From positions 1,708,501 through 1,772,500 of the forward strand of contig NZ_AP017295.1 of assembly GCF_001548375.1 (NCBI RefSeq): a stretch of 64,000 bases of DNA, read 5' to 3'. Position 1 is the first letter of the stretch. Each line of letters opens with the position of its first letter. A program made the translations under genes and the position numbers. This document shows, one piece after another, positions 47,477 through 57,357 of this stretch. A model generated the notes under the pieces. It was given only the letters and a program-made list of their open reading frames with translations. It was not told the origin of the DNA and ran no database searches. The stretch comes from Nostoc sp. NIES-3756 (GTDB lineage: Bacteria; Cyanobacteriota; Cyanobacteriia; Cyanobacteriales; Nostocaceae).

Positions 47477-47529
47477 TTTATGGACTTCTGACTATGGACT
47501 GTTGACTAAGCGCAAAGTCTGAGTGGTTC

Positions 47530-47558
47530 GCGGAGCGTCTGTCTACGACACGCTCCGC
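47530..47558. repeat. Perfect palindrome GCGGAGCGT/ACGCTCCGC
   Basis: A 9-bp perfect stem with an 11-nt loop, followed by CGCGTAAGCGTCTCGTAGAG repeats. It is a dispersed Nostoc-type palindrome, related in part to the segment at 35575-35600. There is no U-tract. It lies between the convergent SpoIID and petF genes. Confidence 0.7.
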
Positions 47559-47702
47559 ATTCGCGTAAGCGTCTCGTAGAGAACGTAGAGAGGTTTCCTC
47601 CGCTCGGAACTTTGTAAGAGATGACCAATGACCAATAATAAAAAAGCTAGAAACTAGTCTATAACCCTAGTCCCTAGCCCTATTTTCCTACTGATTTGAC
47701 TC

Positions 47703-48419
<717 letters not shown>

Positions 48420-49403
48420 TTGGCAAAAGTATGTGTGGGTATAATTGGTACAGGGTATGCGGCAAAATTAAGGGCAGAGGCTTTTTTACAAGATGAGCAA
48501 TCGCACTTAGTTGCCATAGCTGGGAATACAATAGAAAGAACCCAGGCTTTTGCGCAAGATTTCCAAACTGAGGCTATAACTGGCTGGCAGCAGTTAGTAG
48601 AACGTGAAGATATAGATTTGGTTGTTATCTGTACAATAAACCGGGATCATGGGGCGATCGCTCGTGCTGCACTCACGGCAGGCAAACACGTTATTGTAGA
48701 GTATCCCTTATCTGTGGATTTGAGTGAAGCAGAAGAATTAATTGCCCTAGCCAAAGCACAGCAAAAATTACTCCACGTTGAACACATCGAGCTTTTAGGC
48801 GGTTTACATCAAGCTTTAAAACAAAATATAGAAAAAGTAGGTCATCTGTTTTACGCGCGCTACAGCACCATTAACCCCCAGAACCCAGCCCCCCGCAAAT
48901 GGACTTACAACCATGAAATGTTCGGCTTTCCCTTAATTGGTGCGCTTTCGCGCTTACATCGACTGACAGATTTATTTGGCAAAGTTTTTAGCGTTAACTG
49001 TCATCAACGGTATTGGGAAGTAGAACAAGATTATTACCAGACCTGTTTTTGCATAACTCAATTGTGCTTTACTAGTGGATTATTAGCCCAAGTAGTCTAC
49101 GGCAAAGGTGAAAGTTTGTGGCAACCAGAACGCAAGTTTGAGGTTCAGGGTGATAACGGCGGTTTAATCTTTGATGGAGATACAGGGTTGTTTATCCAGT
49201 CAGGAGAAAGCACACCTATAGAGGTAGGTACTCGTCGGGGTTTATTTGCAAAAGATACAAGTATGGTGTTGGCACATCTTTTTGATGGCGCTCCTTTGTA
49301 TGTCACCCCAGAAGAAAGCTTATACACTCTAAAAGTTGCTGATGCTGCTCAAAGAGCCGCACAGACAGGCACAACTATATTTTTGACAGATGGGTTAAAT
49401 TAA
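48420..49403 (+). CDS. Gfo/Idh/MocA-family oxidoreductase
   Basis: The protein has 327 residues from the TTG at 48420. That start is chosen because the ribosome site AGGGAGG lies just upstream and the Rossmann motif VGIIGTGYAAKLRAEAFL then falls at the N-terminus. An upstream TTG at 48375 would add 15 unlikely residues. DLVVICTINRDHGAIARAALTAGKHVIVEYPL is the family cofactor/substrate motif (EKP replaced by EYP). The C-terminal domain has the usual sheet. It may be a biliverdin-reductase-like or sugar-type dehydrogenase; the substrate is unknown. It lies 5 bp before map, forming an operon. Confidence 0.88.
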   Translation: MAKVCVGIIGTGYAAKLRAEAFLQDEQSHLVAIAGNTIERTQAFAQDFQTEAITGWQQLVEREDIDLVVICTINRDHGAIARAALTAGKHVIVEYPLSVDLSEAEELIALAKAQQKLLHVEHIELLGGLHQALKQNIEKVGHLFYARYSTINPQNPAPRKWTYNHEMFGFPLIGALSRLHRLTDLFGKVFSVNCHQRYWEVEQDYYQTCFCITQLCFTSGLLAQVVYGKGESLWQPERKFEVQGDNGGLIFDGDTGLFIQSGESTPIEVGTRRGLFAKDTSMVLAHLFDGAPLYVTPEESLYTLKVADAAQRAAQTGTTIFLTDGLN

Positions 49404-49408
49404 ATTTT

Positions 49409-50176
49409 ATGAAAACAGAGTTTATCGTTATCCTCTCTCAACGAGAAATAGAAAAAATGCGGCAGGCGGGACGCTTGGCAGCAAAACTCCTGCAACACCT
49501 GGAACCAATGGTCAAGCCAGGGGTGAGTACCTTAGAACTCAATGATGAAGCTGAACGCTGGACACAGGCAAACGGGGCAAAAAGCGCTCCTTTAGGGTAT
49601 AAAGGATTTCCTAAATCGATTTGTACCAGTGTCAATGAAGTCATTTGTCATGGTATTCCCAATGCCAAACAAATTTTAAAAGAAGGTGACATTATTAATA
49701 TTGATGTCACCCCAATTGTTGAAGGCTACCACGGTGATACATCTAAGACTTTTATTGTGGGAAATGCTCCCCCTAAAGTGAAGAAACTGGTGGAAGTAAC
49801 ACAAGAGTGTTTAAATTTAGGCATTGCGGAAGTGAAACCAGGGGCGAAGATTGGTGATATTGGGGCGGCAATTCAAGAGTATGCTGAAGCGCAAGGCTTC
49901 TCTGTGGTGCGTGACTTTGTAGGACATGGGATCAGCAATATTTTCCACACTGCACCAGATATTCCTCATTACGGTACAAGGGGGAAAGGTAAGCGCCTGC
50001 GTCCAGGGATGGTATTTACTATCGAGCCGATGATTAATGAAGGGACTTATGAAGTCGAGATGCTTGATGATGGCTGGACGGCTGTGACACGCGATCGCAA
50101 GTTATCGGCTCAGTTTGAACATACCATAGTAGTTACAGATGATGGTGTAGAAATCCTCACCCTACCTGAAGGTTAG
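49409..50176 (+). CDS. map: Methionine aminopeptidase, type I
   Basis: The protein has 255 residues. The dinuclear metal ligands are visible: the Asp pair in INIDVTPIVEGYHGDTSKTF, His in VGHGISNIFHTAPDIPHY, Glu in FTIEPMIN and Glu in QFEHTIVV. His in VICHGIP is the substrate-binding residue. It removes the initiator Met from nascent proteins. The gap after the oxidoreductase is only 5 bp, so translation may be coupled. Nostoc relatives carry several map paralogues, so it may not be the only one. Confidence 0.96.
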   Translation: MKTEFIVILSQREIEKMRQAGRLAAKLLQHLEPMVKPGVSTLELNDEAERWTQANGAKSAPLGYKGFPKSICTSVNEVICHGIPNAKQILKEGDIINIDVTPIVEGYHGDTSKTFIVGNAPPKVKKLVEVTQECLNLGIAEVKPGAKIGDIGAAIQEYAEAQGFSVVRDFVGHGISNIFHTAPDIPHYGTRGKGKRLRPGMVFTIEPMINEGTYEVEMLDDGWTAVTRDRKLSAQFEHTIVVTDDGVEILTLPEG

Positions 50177-50240
50177 TAAATAAGCTATGACGCAAGCTAA
50201 AGCTTGCGGAAAAAATTTTTACAATACATTAATTATCTTT

Positions 50241-50264
50241 AGGGACGTACATTTGTACGCCCCT
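50241..50264. repeat. Dispersed palindrome AGGGACGTAC/GTACGCCCCT
   Basis: Nearly identical in layout to the palindrome at 11995-12018, with a GTAC-rich core. It lies in the gap between map and the Coq4-like gene. Confidence 0.6.
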
Positions 50265-50430
50265 ACTACTATATATCTGTAGCATTCTTTTTTCCAATTG
50301 GTATAACCTATGTGACTACGGCTATACTTCTTATATATGTTCTTATGCGAATTTTAAAGCGTATTAGTTTATTGCTTGTACGTTAATAAATTGTGTTTTG
50401 CTTGGCATATATAAATAAAGGATCTTGACT

Positions 50431-51093
50431 ATGCAGTCTCCAGAAAAAATAGATTCAGTCTGGGAAGATAACGCAATTAATAGTTTTATTAACTATGTCA
50501 GGTCATACGATGGAGACTTTGATAGCGTTTACAAGCTTTCAGATGCTTTAAGTGATGAGTATAGTTTGCAAAAAATAATTGAATATGTCTCTAGCACTCC
50601 TCAAGGAAAGCAAGCTTTTCAAAATCGTCCCAGATTAGGGGTTGTGGATTTGCAAAAACTCCATCAATTACCAACTGACACCTTGGGATATGCCTATGCT
50701 GACCAAATGCTACAAAATAATTTGCAGCCCTTACAGCCAAAGCAAGCAGAAAATGACGACCAATTTTTCAGAACGCATATTCGTGAGACGCATGACCTTT
50801 GGCATATAGTTACTGGATGCGATACAAGTATTTTGGGGGAAATTCAATTAGAGGCTTTTTATGTATCGCAGCTATATGCTAGTCGCTTTTGGTTAGCATT
50901 ACTAGCTAAAAATTTACTCAAAGCAGTGATCTACGATGTGGAACTGTCAACACCATATATGGATGCGATCGCCAAAGGCTGGGTCATAGCAAAGCAAGCC
51001 AAGCCGCTATTTGGTATAGATTGGAAGCTATTATGGGAGGAGCCTTTGGCAGATTTGCGTACCTCTTTAAATATTCACCTCCCAGCTAATTAA
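50431..51093 (+). CDS. Coq4-family protein
   Basis: The protein has 220 residues from the ATG at 50431, with AAAGGA about 8 bp upstream; a TTG two codons earlier is the alternative. It contains the Coq4 metal motif HDxxHx11E in RETHDLWHIVTGCDTSILGEIQLEAF. Coq4 in mitochondria supports ubiquinone synthesis (C1 decarboxylation/hydroxylation). Cyanobacteria make plastoquinone instead, so the homologue may act in another quinone or prenyl-lipid pathway. It ends convergently with the pentapeptide gene, overlapping it by 4 bp. Confidence 0.88.
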   Translation: MQSPEKIDSVWEDNAINSFINYVRSYDGDFDSVYKLSDALSDEYSLQKIIEYVSSTPQGKQAFQNRPRLGVVDLQKLHQLPTDTLGYAYADQMLQNNLQPLQPKQAENDDQFFRTHIRETHDLWHIVTGCDTSILGEIQLEAFYVSQLYASRFWLALLAKNLLKAVIYDVELSTPYMDAIAKGWVIAKQAKPLFGIDWKLLWEEPLADLRTSLNIHLPAN

Positions 51094-52445
51094 CGCCCGA
51101 GCAAATTAGGAATACCTTCACAACCACCGGGAATTGTGGCTCTAGTTTTTTCCCCACCCCAAGCACAGCAGTAGTAACGGTTAGCCTCTGACATCCTTTG
51201 TACATCAGTGAAATCAGCATTTTCGACCACAGCACCGGTATGTTCACCTGTCCTATAGTCTGGTGCTTCGGTGCGGCTGCGGGGTGAGGCTTTTTCCACT
51301 GAGCCGTAAAATAGACGACTTCCATTCAAGTCAGCACCACTGAGGTCAGCACTATAAAGAATAGTCCGGGAAAGGTTGGCTTTGACTAAATCGCAACCGC
51401 TAAGATTGACGCGGACAAGATTAGCTTCGCTAAGATCAGTCCACCGTAAATCAGTATTAGAAAGGTCGGAACCTGCTAACATTACACCTAAATCGATGAC
51501 GCGCACACCTTCAAGACGGTCTTCAGCGTAACCTCCAACACCGTTAAGAATGGCTCTACCCAAACGGCGATCGCGTTTTAAGGGCGTGAGTAATTTAGAA
51601 CGGGAGAGAAAACGCAGGATTTTTGCTTTACCGCTCCCATCAACACTACTAAAAATTGCGGCTGTGCGTCCTTCGGCGATCGCTCTTTCTTGTGGCCAGT
51701 CTTCTAGTAGTCCTTCTTCGTCCAGTACCAAATCAGAAACGCCTTGGAAGTAGGAATCGATGGTTTGTTGTTGGGTGATAATATTTTGCTGAACAGTCAA
51801 CAAGTTTTGTTGAATTGTCAAATCTTTAGATATAACGTATTGTCGCCACGCCACATAAACCGCAATAATGGCGATCGCAATTTGCCCTAAAGCGCCAAAC
51901 CATTCCGCCAGAGTACCTGAAGCTTCCCAATTGACTTTTCGTGCTGCCCATAGGATTATGCGATCGCCCACACCACTAAACCGGAAAAAGCCGATTAACG
52001 CTACTATTAGCCCCAAAAAGGCAATAAACAAAGTTTTATCTTGAGATGTAAACCACTCATCAACTACATACACCATCCAAGGAAAAATTATTGCTAAAGA
52101 TAGCAGCAACGTCACGATAGTACCCAAAATCCCAATAATCCAGCTATTGAGGGCAATACCAATGACAGTGATAACCATTCCTACCACAGTAATTAACAAA
52201 GCCCTTGGTTTGACTATTACAGGAGGTTTGGAGCGTTGTCCAAAGATAGAACGAGCCTGTTGCAGATTGGCTGTATGTTGCGGTGACTGCAAGGAAGAAA
52301 TGGCAGATAGGGCTTGTTGTGCTACTAGTGTTTCAGAGGATAAGTGATTGTCACCTGCACCACTGTCAAAGTCATCTGGCTGCAAGTCAAGTTCCGGTGT
52401 AGGTTCTGGGGTTGGTAGATTTGGAGAATTAGGTTCAGTTGTCAT
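51090..52445 (-). CDS. Membrane protein with pentapeptide repeats
   Basis: In this 451-residue protein a disordered acidic N-terminus (1-75) precedes three or four hydrophobic segments (about 82-104, 107-128, 140-158, 185-205). A Gln-rich coiled segment (about 210-235) follows. The C-terminal part has pentapeptide repeats (about 325-375, in units like SDLSN, ADLSG and ADLNG), then a Cys-containing tail (RYYCCAWGGEKTRATIPGGCEGIPN). Its architecture is typical of cyanobacterial pentapeptide membrane proteins with unknown function. No catalytic motif is seen. Confidence 0.88.
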   Translation of the reverse strand: MTTEPNSPNLPTPEPTPELDLQPDDFDSGAGDNHLSSETLVAQQALSAISSLQSPQHTANLQQARSIFGQRSKPPVIVKPRALLITVVGMVITVIGIALNSWIIGILGTIVTLLLSLAIIFPWMVYVVDEWFTSQDKTLFIAFLGLIVALIGFFRFSGVGDRIILWAARKVNWEASGTLAEWFGALGQIAIAIIAVYVAWRQYVISKDLTIQQNLLTVQQNIITQQQTIDSYFQGVSDLVLDEEGLLEDWPQERAIAEGRTAAIFSSVDGSGKAKILRFLSRSKLLTPLKRDRRLGRAILNGVGGYAEDRLEGVRVIDLGVMLAGSDLSNTDLRWTDLSEANLVRVNLSGCDLVKANLSRTILYSADLSGADLNGSRLFYGSVEKASPRSRTEAPDYRTGEHTGAVVENADFTDVQRMSEANRYYCCAWGGEKTRATIPGGCEGIPNLLGR

Positions 52446-52642
52446 GTTTTCTATTTTGCCCCAGTGGGTTTAATTTCACCAAGAGTTAGGGATGAGGGGG
52501 ATGTAACGTTAGCTTCATACAAGAAGGGAGACAAAGTAGGCAAGGGTAAATAGAACTTCTTTCCCATCTCCCCACTCCCTGTTTGCTTCCCAATCGCCAT
52601 AATCTCTGCGCTGCTTCTATTGATAAACTTATTAAGTTGTAT

Positions 52643-53518
52643 ATGAAAAAACTTTTAATCACTGGTGCTAGCGGTTTTTTAGGATGGCATCTTTGCCAAC
52701 AAGCTCAACAAGAATGGGAGGTTTATGGAACTTATAATTCCCATACTTTAGATATTCTTGGTATCAAATTAGTCAAAGTTAATTTAACAGATTCTACACA
52801 ACTCAAACAGATATTTAGAGAAATTCAACCAGATGCAGTAATTCATACTGCTGCTCAATCACAACCTAATTTCTGTCAAATTCATCCTGAAGAATCTCAT
52901 GCAATTAATGTCACTGCATCTTGCCATCTGGCTGAACTTTGCGCGGACTATGCTATCCCTTATGCTTTTACATCCAGTGAACTAGTATTTGATGGTTTAA
53001 ATTCTCCTTATAAGGAAACTGACACTGTATGTCCTGTGAATATTTATGGTGAGCAAAAAGTTTTGGCAGAAGTGGCTATATTAGAACGCTATCCTTTAGC
53101 TACTGTGTGTCGGATGCCTTTGATGTTTGGCAATGCTACACCCACTGCTAAAAGCTTTATTCAGCCATTTATTCAAACTATGCAAGCTGGTCAGGAACTT
53201 ACTTTATTTATAGATGAATTTCGTACTCCTGTCAGTGGCACAACAGCAGCTAAGGGATTATTATTAGTTTTAGAAAAAGTTAACGGTATTATTCACTTAG
53301 GCGGCAAAGAACGAATTTCTCGTTATGACTTTGGACATATATTAGCTGAAGTTTTTCAATTACCAATTACAGGTATTAAAGCCTGTCGTCAACGAGATGT
53401 CAAAATGGCAGCACCCAGACCAGGAGATGTTTCTTTAGATAGTTCTCAAGCTTTTGCACTAGGTTATCAGCCTTTATCAGTCAAGGAAGAACTAAAGTCA
53501 TTGCTGGAGAAGGTATAA
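52643..53518 (+). CDS. NAD-dependent sugar epimerase/reductase, RmlD-like
   Basis: The protein has 291 residues from the ATG at 52643; the longer frame from 52583 is rejected because the Rossmann motif KKLLITGASGFLGWHL belongs at the N-terminus. The Thr-Ser-Ser/Tyr/Lys triad is present as FTSSELVFDG and VNIYGEQKVLAE. It resembles dTDP-4-dehydrorhamnose reductase, but the sugar specificity is open. There are no linked nucleotide-sugar genes. Confidence 0.87.
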   Translation: MKKLLITGASGFLGWHLCQQAQQEWEVYGTYNSHTLDILGIKLVKVNLTDSTQLKQIFREIQPDAVIHTAAQSQPNFCQIHPEESHAINVTASCHLAELCADYAIPYAFTSSELVFDGLNSPYKETDTVCPVNIYGEQKVLAEVAILERYPLATVCRMPLMFGNATPTAKSFIQPFIQTMQAGQELTLFIDEFRTPVSGTTAAKGLLLVLEKVNGIIHLGGKERISRYDFGHILAEVFQLPITGIKACRQRDVKMAAPRPGDVSLDSSQAFALGYQPLSVKEELKSLLEKV

Positions 53519-53861
53519 GATTTCATAATCTAGCGATCGCCAATCTTATCTATGTCATGGCGATCGCTAATACTTAAATATTCTCTGATTAAATTAAATT
53601 GAGCGTATTAAGGAAATCTTAAAATTCTGGTGATTCCATTTAAACAAATATAATATTTTATATATTTAATTTTTGAAATTAACAACTTATCGGCAATGTT
53701 AGCAGTATTTTGATAACATTGTTGTTTATTTATAGTAATCAGATTTCTAGAGGATTTTTAACCAATACTCTTGATTACATCTGACTGATAGTAGAAGCTA
53801 GAGTTTTGAATTTGCTGAGAGAATAACCACAAGCATTAACAAAGAATAGGGATAAAACTAA
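53519..53861. other. 343-bp intergenic region, no gene seen
   Basis: AT-rich with two HIP1-like sites near 53535 and 53561 in a GGCGATCGC/GCGATCGCC pairing. No repeat family or terminator is clear. Confidence 0.5.
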
Positions 53862-54212
53862 ATGAAAGCTAGAATTATTCCAATTTTGGCAATGTCTCTA
53901 TCTATTGCCAGTTTAGTCAGTCCGGTTCGCGCTCAAACACCACTACAGCCAAACCCAAATACGCAAGAGTATCAGTTAACAGGTGATTCTCTAGAAGGGA
54001 TTGGTAAGAGATCAGCACAGGATGATTTTTCACAATTTTTCAACAGCAATACAGTCTCTGATGACAGAAAGACCAATCAAACTCAGAATGTATTACGATT
54101 CAATCAATCAATCCTAATACAAGATGAGCCTGTTATATTGCAGCCAGCACAACAGTCTGAGAATGATAATGATGCCTTACAGTTGCAATTAGATTTAGAG
54201 AACAGGCGATAA
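53862..54212 (+). CDS. Small secreted hypothetical protein
   Basis: In this 116-residue protein a typical signal peptide (MKARIIPILAMSLSIASLVSPVRA) has a likely cleavage after AxA-type VRA near residue 24. The mature part is hydrophilic, Gln/Asn/Asp-rich and without cysteines. No family is recognised. Its start codon is preceded by GGGATAAAAC. It is probably periplasmic. Confidence 0.7.
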   Translation: MKARIIPILAMSLSIASLVSPVRAQTPLQPNPNTQEYQLTGDSLEGIGKRSAQDDFSQFFNSNTVSDDRKTNQTQNVLRFNQSILIQDEPVILQPAQQSENDNDALQLQLDLENRR

Positions 54213-54450
54213 AATTGTCCAGGCTTGAGCAAGGGGTGAAGGAACCTACGTAAGCAAAACCCTACACCCCAAAACCAATATTTTTGGCACACATCGTAAA
54301 AAACCCACATCTGTCAGACACCCAGCCCCAACAAACCGTCTTGTTGCATCTGCTTTGAAACTTCTTAAGTTGCTGATAACCAATCTAAAGGATAATTCTG
54401 CAAGCAGTTTGCAGTAAAATTAGTCCTTTAGAGAGAGGAGGGCAAGCCGG

Positions 54451-55800
54451 ATGACTCGTGTCATTATTGTGCGTCACGGCCAAAGTACTTATAATATCGA
54501 ACGGCGCATCCAAGGACGTGCTGATGTATCAACATTAACGGAACGGGGTCGTAGTGATGCTAGTAAGGTAGGTAAAGCCCTCACTAACATTTCGTTTAAC
54601 GCAATTTACACTAGCCCACTACAACGTGCAGAACAAACAGCCCAAATCATTCATAGTGAGTTAGCAATTCAAGAGGGAAAATCTGTTGAGGTGCAAACTT
54701 CCGATTTGTTACTGGAAGTAGACTTGCCTTTGTGGGAAAAAATGCTGACATCGGAAGTTAAGGAGAAATTTCCAGAAGATTACCGCCTTTGGCATGAAAA
54801 GCCTCATGAACTACAGATGCTAGTTAATGAAAATGGGGTAACAAGAGAACATTTCCCTGTTCTCTCCTTATACGAACAAGCGCGGCAGTTTTGGCAAGAA
54901 ATCCTGTCCCGCCATAGTGGTGAAACCATTCTCATAGTCGGACACAACGGCATTAATCGCGCCCTCATTAGTACAGCTTTGGGTATTCACCCTAGCCGTT
55001 ATCATTCCATCCAGCAATCTAACTGTGGCATCAGTGTGTTAAATTTTGCTGGCGGACTGGGTGAATCTGTACAGCTAGAGTCAATGAACCAAACCCAACA
55101 CACAGGCGAAACTCTGCCTTCCTTACGTCCTGGTCATCAAGGAGTAAGATTATTGTTGGTACGTCATGGCGAAACTGAATGGAATCGTCAAACCAGATTT
55201 CAAGGACAAATTGACGTTCCCCTCAATGATAACGGTAGACAACAGGCGCAAAAAGCTGGGGTATTTCTACAAGATGTAGCCATTGACTTTGCTGTTAGTA
55301 GTTCCATGCAGCGTCCTAAAGAAACAGCCGAACTTATCTTGCGTAATCACCCAGATATCAACTTAGAGCTACAAGATGGTTTAAGAGAAATCAGCCACGG
55401 ACTCTGGGAAGGAAAATTAGAAGTAGAAATAGAACAAGAATTTCCTGGTGAGTTACACCGTTGGCGGACGACACCAGGGGAAGTACAAATGCCTGAAGGT
55501 GAAAATTTACAGCAGGTGTGGGAACGTAGCGTGGCAGCTTGGCAAAATATTGTCCAAGCTGCTTTAGATAATCAACGCCAAATAGGTCTGATAGTGGCTC
55601 ATGATGCCACAAATAAAACCTTGCTGTGTCATATTCTCGGCTTACCTACAGACAATTTCTGGAATTTCCGCCAAGGTAATGGTGCAGTCAGCGTAATTGA
55701 TTACCCATCAGGCTTAAATGGTTTACCAGTACTGCAAGCCATGAATATTACTACTCATCTGGGTGGTGTATTAGATAAAACCGCAGCTGGAGCATTATAG
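54451..55800 (+). CDS. Two-domain histidine phosphatase (phosphoglycerate mutase-like)
   Basis: This 449-residue protein is a tandem duplication of the histidine phosphatase fold. Domain 1 (1-205) starts TRVIIVRHGQSTYN with the catalytic RHG, and has LIVGHNGINRAL with its second His. Domain 2 (225-440) starts RLLLVRHGETEWNRQ and has LIVAHDATNKTLL. Both carry the catalytic His pairs, so both could be active. Substrates may be phosphoglycerate or sugar phosphates such as carboxyarabinitol-1-phosphate; this is not decidable here. It lies 49 bp upstream of the dihydroorotase-like gene. Confidence 0.9.
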   Translation: MTRVIIVRHGQSTYNIERRIQGRADVSTLTERGRSDASKVGKALTNISFNAIYTSPLQRAEQTAQIIHSELAIQEGKSVEVQTSDLLLEVDLPLWEKMLTSEVKEKFPEDYRLWHEKPHELQMLVNENGVTREHFPVLSLYEQARQFWQEILSRHSGETILIVGHNGINRALISTALGIHPSRYHSIQQSNCGISVLNFAGGLGESVQLESMNQTQHTGETLPSLRPGHQGVRLLLVRHGETEWNRQTRFQGQIDVPLNDNGRQQAQKAGVFLQDVAIDFAVSSSMQRPKETAELILRNHPDINLELQDGLREISHGLWEGKLEVEIEQEFPGELHRWRTTPGEVQMPEGENLQQVWERSVAAWQNIVQAALDNQRQIGLIVAHDATNKTLLCHILGLPTDNFWNFRQGNGAVSVIDYPSGLNGLPVLQAMNITTHLGGVLDKTAAGAL

Positions 55801-55849
55801 ACAAAATATAGATCACAATATACAAGCAGTCCCAGCGCTGATAGTTTAC

Positions 55850-57223
55850 ATGACAACTGAACTTCTGCAACAAGTAAGGGTAATCGACCCAGTTTTGGGG
55901 ATTGATACAATCACAGATGTGTTAATTGCTGATGGTGTCATCCAAGCCATCACCACCAATATTTCTGATATCAGTCCTGACACCCAAATTAGAGATTGTC
56001 GGGGATTAGTTCTTGGCCCTGGCTTAGTGGATTTGTATAGCCACTCGGGTGAGCCAGGGTTTGAAGAACGGGAAACGCTTACATCTTTGATGCAGGCGGC
56101 GGCGGCTGGTGGTTTTACCAGAGTCAGCATTTTACCCGATACATCCCCAGCTATTGATAATCCGGCGCTGGTAGCACAGTTGCAGAAGCAGAGGGATGGG
56201 GAGATGTGGTTCGACAAGCTCACCAACCGGGGGATGAGGGGGATGAGGGAGATGAGGGAGATTAATTCTTCCCCTACTCCCCCCACTTCCCCATCTTCCC
56301 CTACTCCCCATCTCCCCCAACTTCCCCATCTCCAAATCTGGGGTGCTATTACCCTAGATGTGGCTGGTAAGCAGATGACGGAATTGGCTGATTTAGCGGC
56401 GGCGGGGGTAGTGGGTTTTACTGATGGATTGCCTTTAGATAATTTAAGTTTGGTGCGGCGGTTGTTGGAGTATGTCCAGCCGTTGGGAAAACCTGTGGCA
56501 TTTTGGCCGTGTGATCGCTCACTCACTGCTAATGGTGTCATGCGAGAATGTGCAGATGCTGTCCGCTTTGGGCTACCGCCCATACCAGCTAGTGCCGAAA
56601 CAACTGCGATCGCATCTTTATTAGAGTTAGTTGCCGCTACAGGCAATAGTCAAGTACACATTATGCGTGTTTCTACAGCCCGTAGTGTGGAACTAATAGC
56701 CGCAGCCAAAGCCAAGGGCTTACCCATCACCGCCAGCACTACTTGGCTACACCTATTACTCGACACCAAAGCAATTAAAGCCTATAACACTAGCCTGCAT
56801 TTAGATCCACCTTTGGGAACAGCCAGTGATGTCAAGGCCTTACGTGAGGGTGTGCGGACAGGGGTAATAGATGCGATCGCCATAGATCATGCACCCTATA
56901 CTTATGAAGAAAAAGTCCAAGCCTTCGCCGAAGCACCACCAGGGGCAATTGGTTTCGAGTTAGCATTACCCTTACTCTGGCAAAATCTTGTAGAAACCGG
57001 AGAATTTACAGCTTTAGAATTATGGCAGGCTTTGAGTAATTGCCCAGCCGCATGTACACAACAAAAAGTGAGTACAGTTGCACCTAATCACAAAGCAGAA
57101 TTAACTTTATTCGACCCCAAAAAAATCTGGAAAGTCGAAAAGAAAAATCTTTACACACTTTCTCAAAATACCTCTTGGTTAGGGCAAGAACTGCAAGGTC
57201 GAGTAGTACAGATTTGGATGTAA
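55850..57223 (+). CDS. pyrC: Dihydroorotase homologue, probably catalytically inactive (PyrC/PyrX-like)
   Basis: In this 457-residue amidohydrolase of the dihydroorotase family the metal sites are eroded. The DxHxH strand reads DLYSHSGEPGFE (one His is Tyr, the substrate Arg is Gly). HCED reads WPCD, HVSTA is preceded by Arg instead of His, and TPHHL reads TWLHL. The Asp in IDHAPYT survives. An extra 48-residue low-complexity insert (about 114-161) comes from a genomic repeat. Such dead homologues (PyrX) in other bacteria serve as structural partners of aspartate transcarbamoylase. A true PyrC would be needed elsewhere. The annotation pyrC is by homology only. Confidence 0.85.
   Translation: MTTELLQQVRVIDPVLGIDTITDVLIADGVIQAITTNISDISPDTQIRDCRGLVLGPGLVDLYSHSGEPGFEERETLTSLMQAAAAGGFTRVSILPDTSPAIDNPALVAQLQKQRDGEMWFDKLTNRGMRGMREMREINSSPTPPTSPSSPTPHLPQLPHLQIWGAITLDVAGKQMTELADLAAAGVVGFTDGLPLDNLSLVRRLLEYVQPLGKPVAFWPCDRSLTANGVMRECADAVRFGLPPIPASAETTAIASLLELVAATGNSQVHIMRVSTARSVELIAAAKAKGLPITASTTWLHLLLDTKAIKAYNTSLHLDPPLGTASDVKALREGVRTGVIDAIAIDHAPYTYEEKVQAFAEAPPGAIGFELALPLLWQNLVETGEFTALELWQALSNCPAACTQQKVSTVAPNHKAELTLFDPKKIWKVEKKNLYTLSQNTSWLGQELQGRVVQIWM
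56190..56333. repeat. Minisatellite-type repeat inserted in frame in the dihydroorotase-like gene
   Basis: About 144 bp: GGGGATGAGG/GATGAGGGA units followed by CCCCTACTCCCC/CCCCATCTCC units, with the TCACCAACCGG motif also seen at 35605. The purine-rich half and the pyrimidine-rich half can pair. The reading frame is kept open across it, giving a segment rich in Met/Arg/Glu, then Pro/Ser/Thr. Confidence 0.85.
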
Positions 57224-57258
57224 TTCGTAATTCGTAATTCGTAATTCGTAATTTTTAA
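57222..57258. repeat. Heptamer tandem repeat AATTCGT
   Basis: Five copies of TTCGTAA directly after the stop codon of the preceding gene, the inverse of the heptamer at 37159 and 62864. Confidence 0.9.
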
Positions 57259-57357
57259 TTACAGGGTTATTTGCTCCCCTCTCCGCGTCGGAGAGGGGTT
57301 GGGGGAGAGGTCAAATAAGTCTTGTTAAACTCATATTAAATCAAGTAAAAACCACAA

